Positions 13,473-28,299 of a stretch of DNA of 64,000 bases are shown in pieces (within the stretch, counting starts at the first letter, position 1; each line of letters begins with the position of its first letter). The stretch comes from Mimachlamys varia. Taxonomy: Eukaryota > Mollusca > Bivalvia > Pectinida > Pectinidae. Location of the stretch: contig OX392528.1 in assembly GCA_947623455.1 (NCBI GenBank), positions 1,564,001-1,628,000 of the forward strand, written 5' to 3'. The position numbers were made by a program, and so were the translations under genes. The notes beneath the pieces were generated by a model. The model saw only the letters and a program-made list of their open reading frames with translations. It did no database searches and was not told where the DNA came from.

Positions 13473-16400
13473 TTAGATTTAGTGATTTATAAGCAGGCAT
13501 GTTGATTAGTGATTTATTAGTAGGCATGTTGGATTTAGCGATTTATATGTAGGCATGATGGATTTAGTGATTTATAAGTAGGTATGTTGGATTTAGTTAT
13601 TTATAAGTAGGCATGTTGGATTTAGTGATTTATAAGTAGGCATGTTGGATTTAGTTATTTATAAGTAGGCATGTTGATTAGTGATTTATAAGTAGGCATG
13701 TTGATTAGTGATTTATAAGTAGGCATGTTGGATTTAGTGATTTATAAGTAGGCATGTTGGATTTAGTGATTTATAAGTAGGTATGTTGGACTTAGTGATT
13801 TATAAGTAGGCATGTTGGATTTAGTGATTTATAAGTAGGTATGTTGGATTTAGTGATTTCTAAGTAGGTATGTTGGACTTAGTGATTTATAAGTAGGCAT
13901 GTTGGATTTTGTGATTTATAAGTAGGTATGTTGGATTTAGTGATTTATAAGTAGGCATGTTGATTAGTGATTTATAAGTAGGCATGTTGGATTTAGTGAT
14001 TTATAAGTAGGCATGTTGGATTTAATGATTTATAAGTAGGCATGTTGGATTTAGTGATTTATAAGTAGGCATGTTAATTAGTGATTTATAAGTAGGCATG
14101 TTAGATTTAGTGATTTATAAGCAGGCATGTTGATTAGTGATTTATTAGTAGGCATGTTGGATTTAGCGATTTATATGTAGGCATGATGGATTTAGTGATT
14201 TATAAGTAGGTATGTTGGATTTAGTGATTTATAAGTAGGCATGTTGATTAGTGATTTATAAGTAGGTATGTTGATTAGTGATTTATAAGTAGGCATGTTG
14301 GATTTAGTGATTTATAAGTAGGCATGTTGGATTTAGTGATTTATAAGTAGGCATGTTGATTAGTGATTTATAAGTAGGCATGTTGATTAGTGATTTATAA
14401 GTAGGTATGTTGATTAGTAATTTATAAGTAGGTATGTTAGATTTAGTGATTTATAAGTAGGCATGTTGATTAGTGATTTATAAGTAGGTATGTTAGATTT
14501 AGTGATTTATAAGTAGGCATGTTGATTAGTGATTTATAAGTAGGCATGTTGATTAGTGATTTATAAGTAGGCATGTTGATTAGTGATTTATAAGTAGGCA
14601 TGTTGATTAGTGATTTATAAGTAGGCATGTTGATTAGTGATTTATAAGTAGGTATGTTAGATTTAGTGATTTATAAGTAGGCATGTTGGATTTAGTGATT
14701 TATAAGTAGGCATGTTGGATTTAGTGATTTATAAGTAGGCATGTTGATTAGTGATTTATAAGTAGGTATGTTGGATTTAGTGATTTATAAGTAGGCATGT
14801 TGATTAGTGATTTATAAGTAGGCATGTCGGATTTAATGATTTATAAGTAGGCATGTTAGATTTAGTGATTTATAAGTAGGCATGTTGGATTTAGTGATTT
14901 ATAAGTAGGTATGTTGGATTTAGTGATTTATAAGTAGGCATGTTGGATTTAATGATTTATAAGTAGGCATGTTGGATTTAGTGATTTATAAGTAGGCATG
15001 TTGGATTTAGTGATTTATAAGTAGGTATGTTGATTAGTGATTTATAAGTAGGCATGTTGATTAGTGATTTATAAGTAGGCATGTTGGATTTAGTGATTTA
15101 TAAGTAGGTATGTTGATTAGTGATTTATAAGTAGGTATGTTAGATTTAGTGATTTATAAGTAGGCATGTTGGATTAAGTGATTTATAAGTAGGCATGTTG
15201 GATTAAGTGATTTATAAGTAGGCATGTTGGATTTAGTGATTTATAAGTAGGCATGTTGGATTTAGTGATTTATAAGTAGGCATGTTGATTAGTGATTTAT
15301 AAGTAGGCATGTTGGATTTAGTGATTTATAAGTAGGTATGTTGATTAGTGATTTATAAGTAGGCATGTTGATTAGTGATTTATAAGTAGGTATGTTGGAT
15401 TTAGTGATTTATAAGTAGGCATGTTGATTTGTGATTTATAAGTAGGCATGTTGATTAGTGATTTATAAGTAGGCATGTTGGATTTAGTGATTTATAAGTA
15501 GGCATGTTGGATTTAATGATTTATAAGTAGGCATGTTGGATTTAGTGATTTATAAGTAGGCATGTTGGATTTAGTGATTTATAAGTAGGTATGTTGGATT
15601 TAGTGATTTATAAGTAGGCATGTTGGATTTAGTGATTTATAAGTAGGTATGCTGATTAGTGATTTATAAGTAGGCATGTTGGATTTGGTGATTTATAAGT
15701 AGGCATGTTGGATTTAGTGATTTATAAGTAGGCATGTTAGATTTAGTGATTTATAAGCAGGCATGTTGATTAGTGATTTATAAGTAGGCATGTTGGATTT
15801 AGCGATTTATATGTAGGCATGATGGATTTAGTGATTTATAAGTAGGTATGTTGGATTTAGTGATTTATAAGTAGGCATGTTGATTAGTGATTTATAAGTA
15901 GGTATGTTGATTAGTGATTTATAAGTAGGCATGTTCGATTTAGTGATTTATAAGTAGGCATGTTGGATTTAGTTATTTATAAGTAGGCATGTTGATTAGT
16001 GATTTATAAGTAGGCATGTTGATTAGTGATTTATAAGTAGGCATGTTGATTAGTGATTTATAAGTAGGCATGTTGATTAGTGATTTATAAGTAGGTATGT
16101 TAGATTCAGTGATTTATAAGTAGGCATGTTGGATTTAGTGATTTATAAGTAGGCATGTTGGATTTAGTGATTTATAAGTAGGCACGTTGATTAGTGATTT
16201 ATAAGTAGGCATGTTGGATTTTGTGATTTATAAGCAGGAATGTTGGATTTAGTGATTTATAAGTAGGCATGTTGGATTTAGTGATTTATAAGTAGGCATG
16301 TTGATTAGTGATTTATAAGTAGGCATGTTGATTAGTGATTTATAAGTAGGCATGTTAGATTTAGTGATTTATAAGCAGGCATGTTGATTAGTGATTTATT

Positions 16401-19400
16401 AGTAGGCATGTTTGATTTAGCGATTTATATGTAGGCATGATGGATTTAGTGATTTATAAGTAGGTATGTTGGATTTAGTTATTTATAAGTAGGCATGTTG
16501 GATTTAGTGATTTATAAGTAGGCATGTTGGATTTAGTTATTTATAAGTAGGCATGTTGATTAGTGATTTATAAGTAGGCATGTTGATTAGTGATTTATAA
16601 GTAGGCATGTTGGATTTAGTGATTTATAAGTAGGCATGTTGGATTTAGTGATTTATAAGTAGGTATGTTGGACTTAGTGATTTATAAGTAGGCACGTTGG
16701 ATTTAGTGATTTATAAGTAGGCATGTTGGATTTAGTGATTTATAAGTAGGCATGTTGGATTTAGTGATTTATACGTAGGCATGTTGGATTTAGTGATTTA
16801 TAAGTAGGCATGTTGATTAGTGATTTATAAGTAGGCATGTTGATTAGTGATTTATAAGTAGGCATGTTAGATTTAGTGATTTATAAGCAGGCATGTTGAT
16901 TAGTGATTTATTAGTAGGCATGTTGGATTTAGCGATTTATATGTAGGCATGATGGATTTAGTGATTTATAAGTAGGTATGTTGGATTTAGTTATTTATAA
17001 GTAGGCATGTTGGATTTAGTGATTTATAAGTAGGCATGTTGGATTTAGTTATTTATAAGTAGGCATGTTGATTAGTGATTTATAAGTAGGCATGTTGATT
17101 AGTGATTTATAAGTAGGCATGTTGGATTTAGTGATTTATAAGTAGGCATGTTGGATTTAGTGATTTATAAGTAGGTATGTTGGACTTAGTGATTTATAAG
17201 TAGGCACGTTGGATTTAGTGATTTATAAGTAGGTATGTTGGATTTAGTGATTTCTAAGTAGGTATGTTGGACTTAGTGATTTATAAGTAGGCATGTTGGA
17301 TTTTGTGATTTATAAGTAGGTATGTTGGATTTAGTGATTTATAAGTAGGCATGTTGATTAGTGATTTATAAGTAGGCATGTTGGATTTAGTGATTTATAA
17401 GTAGGCATGTTGGATTTAATGATTTATAAGTAGGCATGTTGGATTTAGTGATTTATAAGTAGGCATGTTAATTAGTGATTTATAAGTAGGCATGTTAGAT
17501 TGAGTGATTTATAAGCAGGCATGTTGATTAGTGATTTATTAGTAGGCATGTTGGATTTAGCGATTTATATGTAGGCATGATGGATTTAGTGATTTATAAG
17601 TAGGTATGTTGGATTTAGTTATTTATAAGTAGGCATGTTGGATTTAGTGATTTATAAGTAGGCATGTTGGATTTAGTTATTTATAAGTAGGCATGTTGAT
17701 TAGTGATTTATAAGTAGGCATGTTGATTAGTGATTTATAAGTAGGCATGTTGGATTTAGTGATTTATAAGTAGGCATGTTGGATTTAGTGATTTATAAGT
17801 AGGTATGTTGGACTTAGTGATTTATAAGTAGGCATGTTGGATTTAGTGATTTATAAGTAGGTATGTTGGATTTAGTGATTTCTAAGTAGGTATGTTGGAC
17901 TTAGTGATTTATAAGTAGGCATGTTGGATTTTGTGATTTATAAGTAGGTATGTTGGATTTAGTGATTTATAAGTAGGCATGTTGATTAGTGATTTATAAG
18001 TAGGCATGTTGGATTTAGTGATTTATAAGTAGGCATGTTGGATTTAATGATTTATAAGTAGGCATGTTGGATTTAGTGATTTATAAGTAGGCATGTTAAT
18101 TAGTGATTTATAAGTAGGCATGTTAGATTTAGTGATTTATAAGCAGGCATGTTGATTAGTGATTTATTAGTAGGCATGTTGGATTTAGCGATTTATATGT
18201 AGGCATGATGGATTTAGTGATTTATAAGTAGGTATGTTGGATTTAGTGATTTATAAGTAGGCATGTTGATTAGTGATTTATAAGTAGGTATGTTGATTAG
18301 TGATTTATAAGTAGGCATGTTGGATTTAGTGATTTATAAGTAGGCATGTTGGATTTAGTGATTTATAAGTAGGCATGTTGATTAGTGATTTATAAGTAGG
18401 CATGTTGATTAGTGATTTATAAGTAGGTATGTTGATTAGTAATTTATAAGTAGGTATGTTAGATTTAGTGATTTATAAGTAGGCATGTTGATTAGTGATT
18501 TATAAGTAGGTATGTTAGATTTAGTGATTTATAAGTAGGCATGTTGATTAGTGATTTATAAGTAGGCATGTTGATTAGTGATTTATAAGTAGGCATGTTG
18601 ATTAGTGATTTATAAGTAGGCATGTTGATTAGTGATTTATAAGTAGGCATGTTGATTAGTGATTTATAAGTAGGTATGTTAGATTTAGTGATTTATAAGT
18701 AGGCATGTTGGATTTAGTGATTTATAAGTAGGCATGTTGGATTTAGTGATTTATAAGTAGGCATGTTGATTAGTGATTTATAAGTAGGTATGTTGGATTT
18801 AGTGATTTATAAGTAGGCATGTTGATTAGTGATTTATAAGTAGGCATGTCGGATTTAATGATTTATAAGTAGGCATGTTAGATTTAGTGATTTATAAGTA
18901 GGCATGTTGGATTTAGTGATTTATAAGTAGGTATGTTGGATTTAGTGATTTATAAGTAGGCATGTTGGATTTAATGATTTATAAGTAGGCATGTTGGATT
19001 TAGTGATTTATAAGTAGGCATGTTGGATTTAGTGATTTATAAGTAGGTATGTTGATTAGTGATTTATAAGTAGGCATGTTGATTAGTGATTTATAAGTAG
19101 GCATGTTGGATTTAGTGATTTATAAGTAGGTATGTTGATTAGTGATTTATAAGTAGGCATGTTGATTAGTGATTTATAAGTAGGTATGTTAGATTTAGTG
19201 ATTTATAAGTAGGCATGTTGGATTAAGTGATTTATAAGTAGGCATGTTGGATTAAGTGATTTATAAGTAGGCATGTTGGATTTAGTGATTTATAAGTAGG
19301 CATGTTGGATTTAGTGATTTATAAGTAGGCATGTTGATTAGTGATTTATAAGTAGGCATGTTGGATTTAGTGATTTATAAGTAGGTATGTTGATTAGTGA

Positions 19401-22400
19401 TTTATAAGTAGGCATGTTGATTAGTGATTTATAAGTAGGTATGTTGGATTTAGTGATTTATAAGTAGGCATGTTGATTTGTGATTTATAAGTAGGCATGT
19501 TGATTAGTGATTTATAAGTAGGCATGTTGGATTTAGTGATTTATAAGTAGGCATGTTGGATTTAATGATTTATAAGTAGGCATGTTGGATTTAGTGATTT
19601 ATAAGTAGGCATGTTGGATTTAGTGATTTATAAGTAGGTATGTTGGATTTAGTGATTTATAAGTAGGCATGTTGGATTTAGTGATTTATAAGTAGGTATG
19701 CTGATTAGTGATTTATAAGTAGGCATGTTGGATTTGGTGATTTATAAGTAGGCATGTTGGATTTAGTGATTTATAAGTAGGCATGTTAGATTTAGTGATT
19801 TATAAGCAGGCATGTTGATTAGTGATTTATAAGTAGGCATGTTGGATTTAGCGATTTATATGTAGGCATGATGGATTTAGTGATTTATAAGTAGGTATGT
19901 TGGATTTAGTGATTTATAAGTAGGCATGTTGATTAGTGATTTATAAGTAGGTATGTTGATTAGTGATTTATAAGTAGGCATGTTCGATTTAGTGATTTAT
20001 AAGTAGGCATGTTGGATTTAGTTATTTATAAGTAGGCATGTTGATTAGTGATTTATAAGTAGGCATGTTGATTAGTGATTTATAAGTAGGCATGTTGATT
20101 AGTGATTTATAAGTAGGCATGTTGATTAGTGATTTATAAGTAGGTATGTTAGATTCAGTGATTTATAAGTAGGCATGTTGGATTTAGTGATTTATAAGTA
20201 GGCATGTTGGATTTAGTGATTTATAAGTAGGCACGTTGATTAGTGATTTATAAGTAGGCATGTTGGATTTTGTGATTTATAAGCAGGAATGTTGGATTTA
20301 GTGATTTATAAGTAGGCATGTTGGATTTAGTGATTTATAAGTAGGCATGTTGATTAGTGATTTATAAGTAGGCATGTTGATTAGTGATTTATAAGTAGGC
20401 ATGTTAGATTTAGTGATTTATAAGCAGGCATGTTGATTAGTGATTTATTAGTAGGCATGTTTGATTTAGCGATTTATATGTAGGCATGATGGATTTAGTG
20501 ATTTATAAGTAGGTATGTTGGATTTAGTTATTTATAAGTAGGCATGTTGGATTTAGTGATTTATAAGTAGGCATGTTGGATTTAGTTATTTATAAGTAGG
20601 CATGTTGATTAGTGATTTATAAGTAGGCATGTTGATTAGTGATTTATAAGTAGGCATGTTGGATTTAGTGATTTATAAGTAGGCATGTTGGATTTAGTGA
20701 TTTATAAGTAGGTATGTTGGACTTAGTGATTTATAAGTAGGCACGTTGGATTTAGTGATTTATAAGTAGGCATGTTGGATTTAGTGATTTATAAGTAGGC
20801 ATGTTGGATTTAGTGATTTATACGTAGGCATGTTGGATTTAGTGATTTATAAGTAGGCATGTTGATTAGTGATTTATAAGTAGGCATGTTGATTAGTGAT
20901 TTATAAGTAGGCATGTTAGATTTAGTGATTTATAAGCAGGCATGTTGATTAGTGATTTATTAGTAGGCATGTTGGATTTAGCGATTTATATGTAGGCATG
21001 ATGGATTTAGTGATTTATAAGTAGGTATGTTGGATTTAGTTATTTATAAGTAGGCATGTTGGATTTAGTGATTTATAAGTAGGCATGTTGGATTTAGTTA
21101 TTTATAAGAAGGCATGTTGATTAGTGATTTATAAGTAGGCATGTTGATTAGTGATTTATAAGTAGGCATGTTGGATTTAGTGATTTATAAGTAGGCATGT
21201 TGGATTTAGTGATTTATAAGTAGGTATGTTGGACTTAGTGATTTATAAGTAGGCACGTTGGATTTAGTGATTTATAAGTAGGTATGTTGGATTTAGTGAT
21301 TTCTAAGTAGGTATGTTGGACTTAGTGATTTATAAGTAGGCATGTTGGATTTTGTGATTTATAAGTAGGTATGTTGGATTTAGTGATTTATAAGTAGGCA
21401 TGTTGATTAGTGATTTATAAGTAGGCATGTTGGATTTAGTGATTTATAAGTAGGCATGTTGGATTTAATGATTTATAAGTAGGCATGTTGGATTTAGTGA
21501 TTTATAAGTAGGCATGTTAATTAGTGATTTATAAGTAGGCATGTTAGATTTAGTGATTTATAAGCAGGCATGTTGATTAGTGATTTATTAGTAGGCATGT
21601 TGGATTTAGCGATTTATATGTAGGCATGATGGATTTAGTGATTTATAAGTAGGTATGTTGGATTTAGTGATTTATAAGTAGGCATGTTGATTAGTGATTT
21701 ATAAGTAGGTATGTTGATTAGTGATTTATAAGTAGGCATGTTGGATTTAGTGATTTATAAGTAGGCATGTTGGATTTAGTGATTTATAAGTAGGCATGTT
21801 GATTAGTGATTTATAAGTAGGCATGTTGATTAGTGATTTATAAGTAGGTATGTTGATTAGTAATTTATAAGTAGGTATGTTAGATTTAGTGATTTATAAG
21901 TAGGCATGTTGATTAGTGATTTATAAGTAGGTATGTTAGATTTAGTGATTTATAAGTAGGCATGTTGATTAGTGATTTATAAGTAGGCATGTTGATTAGT
22001 GATTTATAAGTAGGCATGTTGATTAGTGATTTATAAGTAGGCATGTTGATTAGTGATTTATAAGTAGGCATGTTGATTAGTGATTTATAAGTAGGTATGT
22101 TAGATTTAGTGATTTATAAGTAGGCATGTTGGATTTAGTGATTTATAAGTAGGCATGTTGGATTTAGTGATTTATAAGTAGGCATGTTGATTAGTGATTT
22201 ATAAGTAGGTATGTTGGATTTAGTGATTTATAAGTAGGCATGTTGATTAGTGATTTATAAGTAGGCATGTCGGATTTAATGATTTATAAGTAGGCATGTT
22301 AGATTTAGTGATTTATAAGTAGGCATGTTGGATTTAGTGATTTATAAGTAGGTATGTTGGAATTAGTGATTTATAAGTAGGCATGTTGGATTTAATGATT

Positions 22401-23520
22401 TATAAGTAGGCATGTTGGATTTAGTGATTTATAAGTAGGCATGTTGGATTTAGTGATTTATAAGTAGGTATGTTGATTAGTGATTTATAAGTAGGCATGT
22501 TGATTAGTGATTTATAAGTAGGCATGTTGGATTTAGTGATTTATAAGTAGGTATGTTGATTAGTGATTTATAAGTAGGCATGTTGATTAGTGATTTATAA
22601 GTAGGTATGTTAGATTTAGTGATTTATAAGTAGGCATGTTGGATTAAGTGATTTATAAGTAGGCATGTTGGATTAAGTGATTTATAAGTAGGCATGTTGG
22701 ATTTAGTGATTTATAAGTAGGCATGTTGGATTTAGTGATTTATAAGTAGGCATGTTGATTAGTGATTTATAAGTAGGCATGTTGGATTTAGTGATTTATA
22801 AGTAGGTATGTTGATTAGTGATTTATAAGTAGGCATGTTGATTAGTGATTTATAAGTAGGTATGTTGGATTTAGTGATTTATAAGTAGGCATGTTGATTT
22901 GTGATTTATAAGTAGGCATGTTGATTAGTGATTTATAAGTAGGCATGCTGGATTTAGTGATTTATAAGTAGGCATGTTGGATTTAATGATTTATAAGTAG
23001 GCATGTTGGATTTAGTGATTTATAAGTAGGCATGTTGGATTTAGTGATTTATAAGTAGGTATGTTGGATTTAGTGATTTATAAGTAGGCATGTTGGATTT
23101 AGTGATTTATAAGTAGGTATGCTGATTAGTGATTTATAAGTAGGCATGTTGGATTTGGTGATTTATAAGTAGGCATGTTGGATTTAGTGATTTATAAGTA
23201 GGCATGTTAGATTTAGTGATTTATAAGCAGGCATGTTGATTAGTGATTTATAAGTAGGCATGTTGGATTTAGCGATTTATATGTAGGCATGATGGATTTA
23301 GTGATTTATAAGTAGGTATGTTGGATTTAGTGATTTATAAGTAGGCATGTTGATTAGTGATTTATAAGTAGGTATGTTGATTAGTGATTTATAAGTAGGC
23401 ATGTTCGATTTAGTGATTTATAAGTAGGCATGTTGGATTTAGTTATTTATAAGTAGGCATGTTGATTAGTGATTTATAAGTAGGCATGTTGATTAGTGAT
23501 TTATAAGAAGGCATGTTGAT
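13473..23520. repeat. Higher-order repeat in satellite A, about 4.02/4.05-kb unit, two full copies and one shortened copy
   Basis: Landmarks at 13473, 13860 (GATTTCTAAG) and 14828 (GTCGGATTT) recur at +4,022 (17495, 17882, 18850). Landmarks at 16181 (GGCACGTTGATT) and 16411 (GTTTGATTTAGCG) recur at +4,049 (20230, 20460). The 27-bp difference is one extra short unit in copy 2 near 19140-19170. A third copy begins at 21544 but lacks about 0.63 kb. Copies are about 13473-17494, 17495-21543 and 21544 to about 23520. Confidence 0.8.
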
Positions 23521-25541
23521 TAGTGATTTATAAGTAGGTATGTTAGATTCAGTGATTTATAAGTAGGCATGTTGGATTTTGTGATTTATAAGCAGGAATG
23601 TTGGATTTAGTGATTTATAAGTAGGCATGTTGGATTTAGTGATTTATAAGTAGGCATGTTGATTAGTGATTTATAAGTAGGCATGTTGATTAGTGATTTA
23701 TAAGTAGGTATGTTGATTAGTGATTTATAAGTAGGTATGTTAGATTTAGTGATTTATAAGTAGGCATGTTGATTAGTGATTTATAAGTAGGCATGTTGAT
23801 TAGTGATTTATAAGTAGGCATGTTGATTAGTGATTTATAAGTAGGCATGTTGATTAGTGATTTATAAGTAGGCATGTTGATTAGTGATTTATAAGTAGGT
23901 ATGTTAGATTTAGTAATTTATAAGTAGGCATGTTGATTAGTGATTTATAAGTAGGTATGTTAGATTTAGTGATTTATAAGTAGGCATGTTGGATTTAGTG
24001 ATTTATAAGTAGGCATGTTGGATTTAGTGATTTATAAGTAGGCATGTTGATTAGTGATTTATAAGTAGGTATGTTGGATTTAGTGATTTATAAGTAGGCA
24101 TGTTGATTAGTGATTTATAAGTAGGCATGTCGGATTTAATGATTTATAAGTAGGCATGTTAGATTTAGTGATTTATAAGTAGGCATGTTGGATTTAGTGA
24201 TTTATAAGTAGGTATGTTGGATTTAGTGATTTATAAGTAGGCATGTTGGATTTAATGATTTATAAGTAGGCATGTTGGATTTAGTGATTTATAAGTAGGC
24301 ATGTTGGATTTAGTGATTTATAAGTAGGTATGTTGATTAGTGATTTATAAGTAGGCATGTTGATTAGTGATTTATAAGTAGGCATGTTGGATTTAGTGAT
24401 TTATAAGTAGGTATGTTGATTAGTGATTTATAAGTAGGCATGTTGATTAGTGATTTATAAGTAGGTATGTTAGATTTAGTGATTTATAAGTAGGCATGTT
24501 GGATTAAGTGATTTATAAGTAGGCATGTTGGATTAAGTGATTTATAAGTAGGCATGTTGGATTAAGTGATTTATAAGTAGGCATGTTGGATTTAGTGATT
24601 TATAAGTAGGCATGTTGGATTTGGTGATTTATAAGTAGGCATGTTGGATTTAGTGATTTATAAGTAGGCATGTTAGATTTAGTGATTTATAAGCAGGCAT
24701 GTTGATTAGTGATTTATAAGTAGGCATGTTGGATTTAGCGATTTATATGTAGGCATGATGGATTTAGTGATTTATAAGTAGGTATGTTGCATTTAGTGAT
24801 TTATAAGTAGGCATGTTGGATTTAGTGATTTATAAGTAGGCATGTTGGATTTAGTGATTTATAAGTAGGCATGTTGGATTTAGTGATTTATAAGTAGGCA
24901 TGTTGGATTTAGTGATTTATAAGTAGGCATGTTAGATTTAGTGATTTATAAGTAGGCATGTTAATTAGTGATTTATAAGTAGGCATGTTGGATTTAGTGA
25001 TTTATAAGTAGGCATGTTGGATTTAGTGATTTATAAGTAGGCATGTTGGATTTAGTGATTTATAAGTAGGCATGTTGGATTTAGTGATTTATAAGTAGGC
25101 ATGTTGGATTTAGTGATTTATAAGTAGGCAGGTTGGATTTAGTGCTGTATAAGTAGGCATGTTGGATTTAGTGATTTATAAGTAGGCATGTTGGATTTAG
25201 TAATTTATAAGTAGGTATGTTGGATTTAGTGATTTATAAGTAGTCATGTTGATTAGTGATTTATAAGTAGGCATGTTGGATTTAGTGATTTATAAGTAGG
25301 CATGTTGGATTAAGTGATTTATAAGTAGGCATGTTGGATTTAGTGATTTATAAGTAGGTATGTTGATTAGTGATTTATAAGTAGGCATGTTAGATTTAGT
25401 GATTTATAAGTAGGCATGTTGGATTTAGTGATTTATAAGTAGGCATGTTGGATTTAGTGATTTATAAGTAGGCATATTGGATTTAGTGATTTATACGTAG
25501 GCATGTTGGATTTAGTGATTTATACGTAGGCATGTTGGTTT

Positions 25542-25767
25542 AATAATAATAATAATATACAACATTTATATAGCGCTCTATATAATTTGTAAAATTACTC
25601 TAAAGCGCTTCACAACATGTAGATAATAATTTGATACTTACACTGCATAAATAAAGAAGTTATTACAATCTAAGCTAATGTGATAATATGAAAATTTGCA
25701 TATAAATACGAACTACATCTACTGTAGATAAACAAATGTCAGTATATACATGACGTCTAAGTTGTCA
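25542..25767 (-). other. 3' UTR and TTA-repeat tail of the CR1/L2-like element
   Basis: Non-coding stretch between the ORF2 stop (TAG at 25770-25768, minus strand) and the satellite. On the plus strand it begins with a run of AAT triplets (about 25543-25556), which is the TTA-type tail in element sense. It is followed by a near-palindromic region around GCGCTCTATATA. This hairpin-like end plus short tandem tail is the usual recognition region for target-primed reverse transcription in this group (established for the family, inferred here). Confidence 0.75.
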
Positions 25768-28299
25768 CTAATATGCAGACGTGAAAAGGTACGTCTTCAG
25801 AAGTTTCTTGAATTTGGCCAGAGTATTTGTTTTTCGGATAGCGGATGGTAATCTATTCCACAACGTGGCCGAAACTTTCCCAAAACACCGGTTTCCATAG
25901 GTCACAGTACGAGATTTTGGGACACACAACAATGATTCTGTCTTCGACCTCAGTGATCGTGACGGCTGATACAGGGTAACTAGCTCCCGTATGTACCGGG
26001 GAGCTGTTCCATCAATTGCCTTGTATGTGTATACCAAGATTTTGTATTGTGACCTGTATTGCACAGGTAGCCAGTGCAATGAATACAGAACAGGAGTGAT
26101 GTGTTCTCTCTTTCTAACCCGAGAAACGAGACGTGCTGCCGTGTTCTGGACCTTCTGTAGGCGACTTGTCAATTTGTCAGATATACCACAGAGTAGGGCA
26201 TTTCCATAGTCCAGCCGTGAGGTAACAAGTGAATGAACCAAAATCTTGCATGCATCGGCAGTTATAAACTGCCGTATACAGCCGATGTTCCTGATCTGGT
26301 AGTAACAGGATTTGGCGATAGCATTCACTTGTTTCTCCATGTTCAGTGAACTATCAAAGTACACCCCTAGATTTTTAACAGTTGGGACAGCCTCTACAGT
26401 ACTTGTTCCGACCTTGAGCTGGAGAGCCGTTGATTGCTTACACTTTGGAGAAAAGACGATCAGTTCCGTCTTTTCCTGATTTAGTTTTAGCATGTTGGCA
26501 TTCATCCAGCTTCTGATGTCTGTCAGACAAGCTTCCAGATTTTCTGATACGGTGTCCCAGCTGTCCTGTGGTCTGATGACCATGTAAATCTGTGTGTCAT
26601 CAGCATAACAATGATAGCAAAGGTTATGTCTATGACAAATCTCACCGATTGGTTTTGAATACATGCAGTATTTACGGGGTCCTAACACCGACCCTTGAGG
26701 AACCCCATAATCCAGCATGCTGTCACGTGAAACAGAAGATCCGATAGCAATACACTGCCGTCGATCACCTAGATAGGACTGTATCCAGCATAATACGTCG
26801 TCAGTCACTCCATACGAATACTCCAGACGTTTATGGAGTATGCTATGGTCAATGACGTCGAATGCAGCTGACAAGTCTAGCATGACGAGCACCGCTCTGC
26901 ACTTGTTATCCAATGCAGAAGCTATGTCGTTATGCACACATAGGAGGGCCGTCTCTGTTGAGTGTCCCATGCGATAGGCCGATTGCAGGTTGTCATGGAG
27001 ACTGTTTGCATGGAGATGGGCCTCTAAACGCCGGGACACAACCTTCTCCAAGATCTTAGACAGAAAAGGCAAATTTGACACTGGACGGTAGTTCTTCAAC
27101 TCCTCCTTATCCAATCCAGGCTTCTTCAGCAATGGTCTTACATGTGCTTTCTTGAAACACAATGGAACCTTTGACTCAACCAATGATTTGTTCATGATTG
27201 AGGTAATCAAAGGAAGCAGTGCTTCAAGACATTTTTTCAGAAGGTCTGTTGGAAGCGGGTCAAGCTCACAGGATTTTGATTGCGATGTCTGAATGATTCT
27301 GCGTAGTTCATCCGGAGTTGTTGGAGTGAGCTTTGACAATGGTTCCCCGTCAAATTGAATGTCAGCACTCATGACAGATACATCGTTGTCAGTTGTCGAA
27401 TTCACTTCGTCAATGTTTCTCCTGATCGTGTTGATCTTATTCAGAAAGAAATCGCTGAACTTGTTTGACAAGTCTTTGTCAGTTGTACAGCTTGGCAGGA
27501 TGATTTCACCTTTTTGACCCATTAGCGCTTTTGTGAGTCTAAAAAGCTGCCTGGTGTCCTTACCACATTCTTCGATCTTTTCTGAATAATAAGTCTTCTT
27601 CGATTGAACGAGAAGTGAACCAACTAACCGACATTGGTCCCTATAAATCTGATGGTGAACGGCCAATTTGGTCCTTCGCCAACGTCTTTTTGCTTTTCTG
27701 CGATTCTGTTTTTCCTCGCGTAGATTTTCATTGTACCACGGGGATTTAGGTCTCATGGTGATCACCTTTGTTTGTAGAGGTGCATGCTTTTCAATAAGGG
27801 CTTCTATACCAGACGTGTATGCTTCAACGAGTTCATCAACGCCACCTTCGGTAGATTGAAGGGCAGAAGAAGACTGGATATCGTTGTTGAAATCTGGTAT
27901 CAAAATTTCGCGGAATTTCCGGAAGCTCACCTTTTTCCTGATACGAGCTGGCCTTCTACAATTCAGTGGTGCTCGGATAGCAAAATGATCACCAGAGGGG
28001 TTTCCCTTTACATCACTTAGACATGGATCAATAACTGAAATCGCTCCATGAATGACAAAGTTTTCTTCCCTTGTTATGACCACATCAAGTGTGTGGCCGC
28101 GGGTGTTTGTAGCTTCTGTCACATGCTGAATCAGACCTCTGGACTCAAGTAGCCCTGAGAACTGACGAGCATCAGCATTAGAAAGATTGTCCAAGTGAAA
28201 ATTAAGGTCCCCCGTGATAAATATCTCTTGTGGCACAACAACCTGATATAAAATATAAACTTTATTTATTTTACAACAATTATGAAACAAGTTATACAA
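25768..28299 (-). pseudogene. Non-LTR retrotransposon ORF2, C-terminal part: end of endonuclease plus reverse transcriptase
   Basis: Open frame of 843 codons. About the first 25 residues come from the inserted sequence and the apparent start is not a real one. Native coding begins near residue 26. Residues 30-33 (GDLN) and 103-105 (GDH) are the C-terminal catalytic motifs of the APE-type endonuclease. A basic linker follows (about 195-215). The reverse transcriptase spans about 385-620: NYRPVSNLPF (403-412), LDLSAAFD (474-481, first catalytic Asp), GVPQGSVLGP (532-541) and YADD (565-568, catalytic pair). The tail (about 700-840) has the LHWLPV motif (741-746) seen in CR1/L2 proteins. All key RT residues are present, so the only visible break is in the endonuclease. 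The clade is inferred from motif style; a Rex1-type relative is the main alternative. Confidence 0.88.

Larger units (their letters stand above)
1..25541. repeat. Satellite A, left block (27/29-bp tandem repeat)
   Basis: Uninterrupted tandem array with core GATTTATAAGTAGGCATGTT. Two unit lengths are interleaved: a 29-bp form, where the core is followed by GGATTTAGT, and a 27-bp form, where it is followed by GATTAGT. Recurrent point variants are TAGGTATG for TAGGCATG, AAGCAGG for AAGTAGG, TTAGATTTA, TTGGACTTA, GATTTATACG, TTAGCGATTTATATG and GCATGATGG. About 900 units by length. No frame stays open because both TAA and TAG occur in the unit and the 27/29 mixture shifts frame. The array starts before the window. 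It is AT-rich and contains no gene. It continues at 30361-30460 and 36719-42142, so all three blocks are one array split by retrotransposons. It lies inside an SRBD1 intron if the gene continues leftward. Confidence 0.97.

Noticed and set aside
1..25541. Centromeric satellite
   Set aside because: Array size alone is not evidence, and it appears to lie within an intron of a gene; no centromere-specific motif is recognised.
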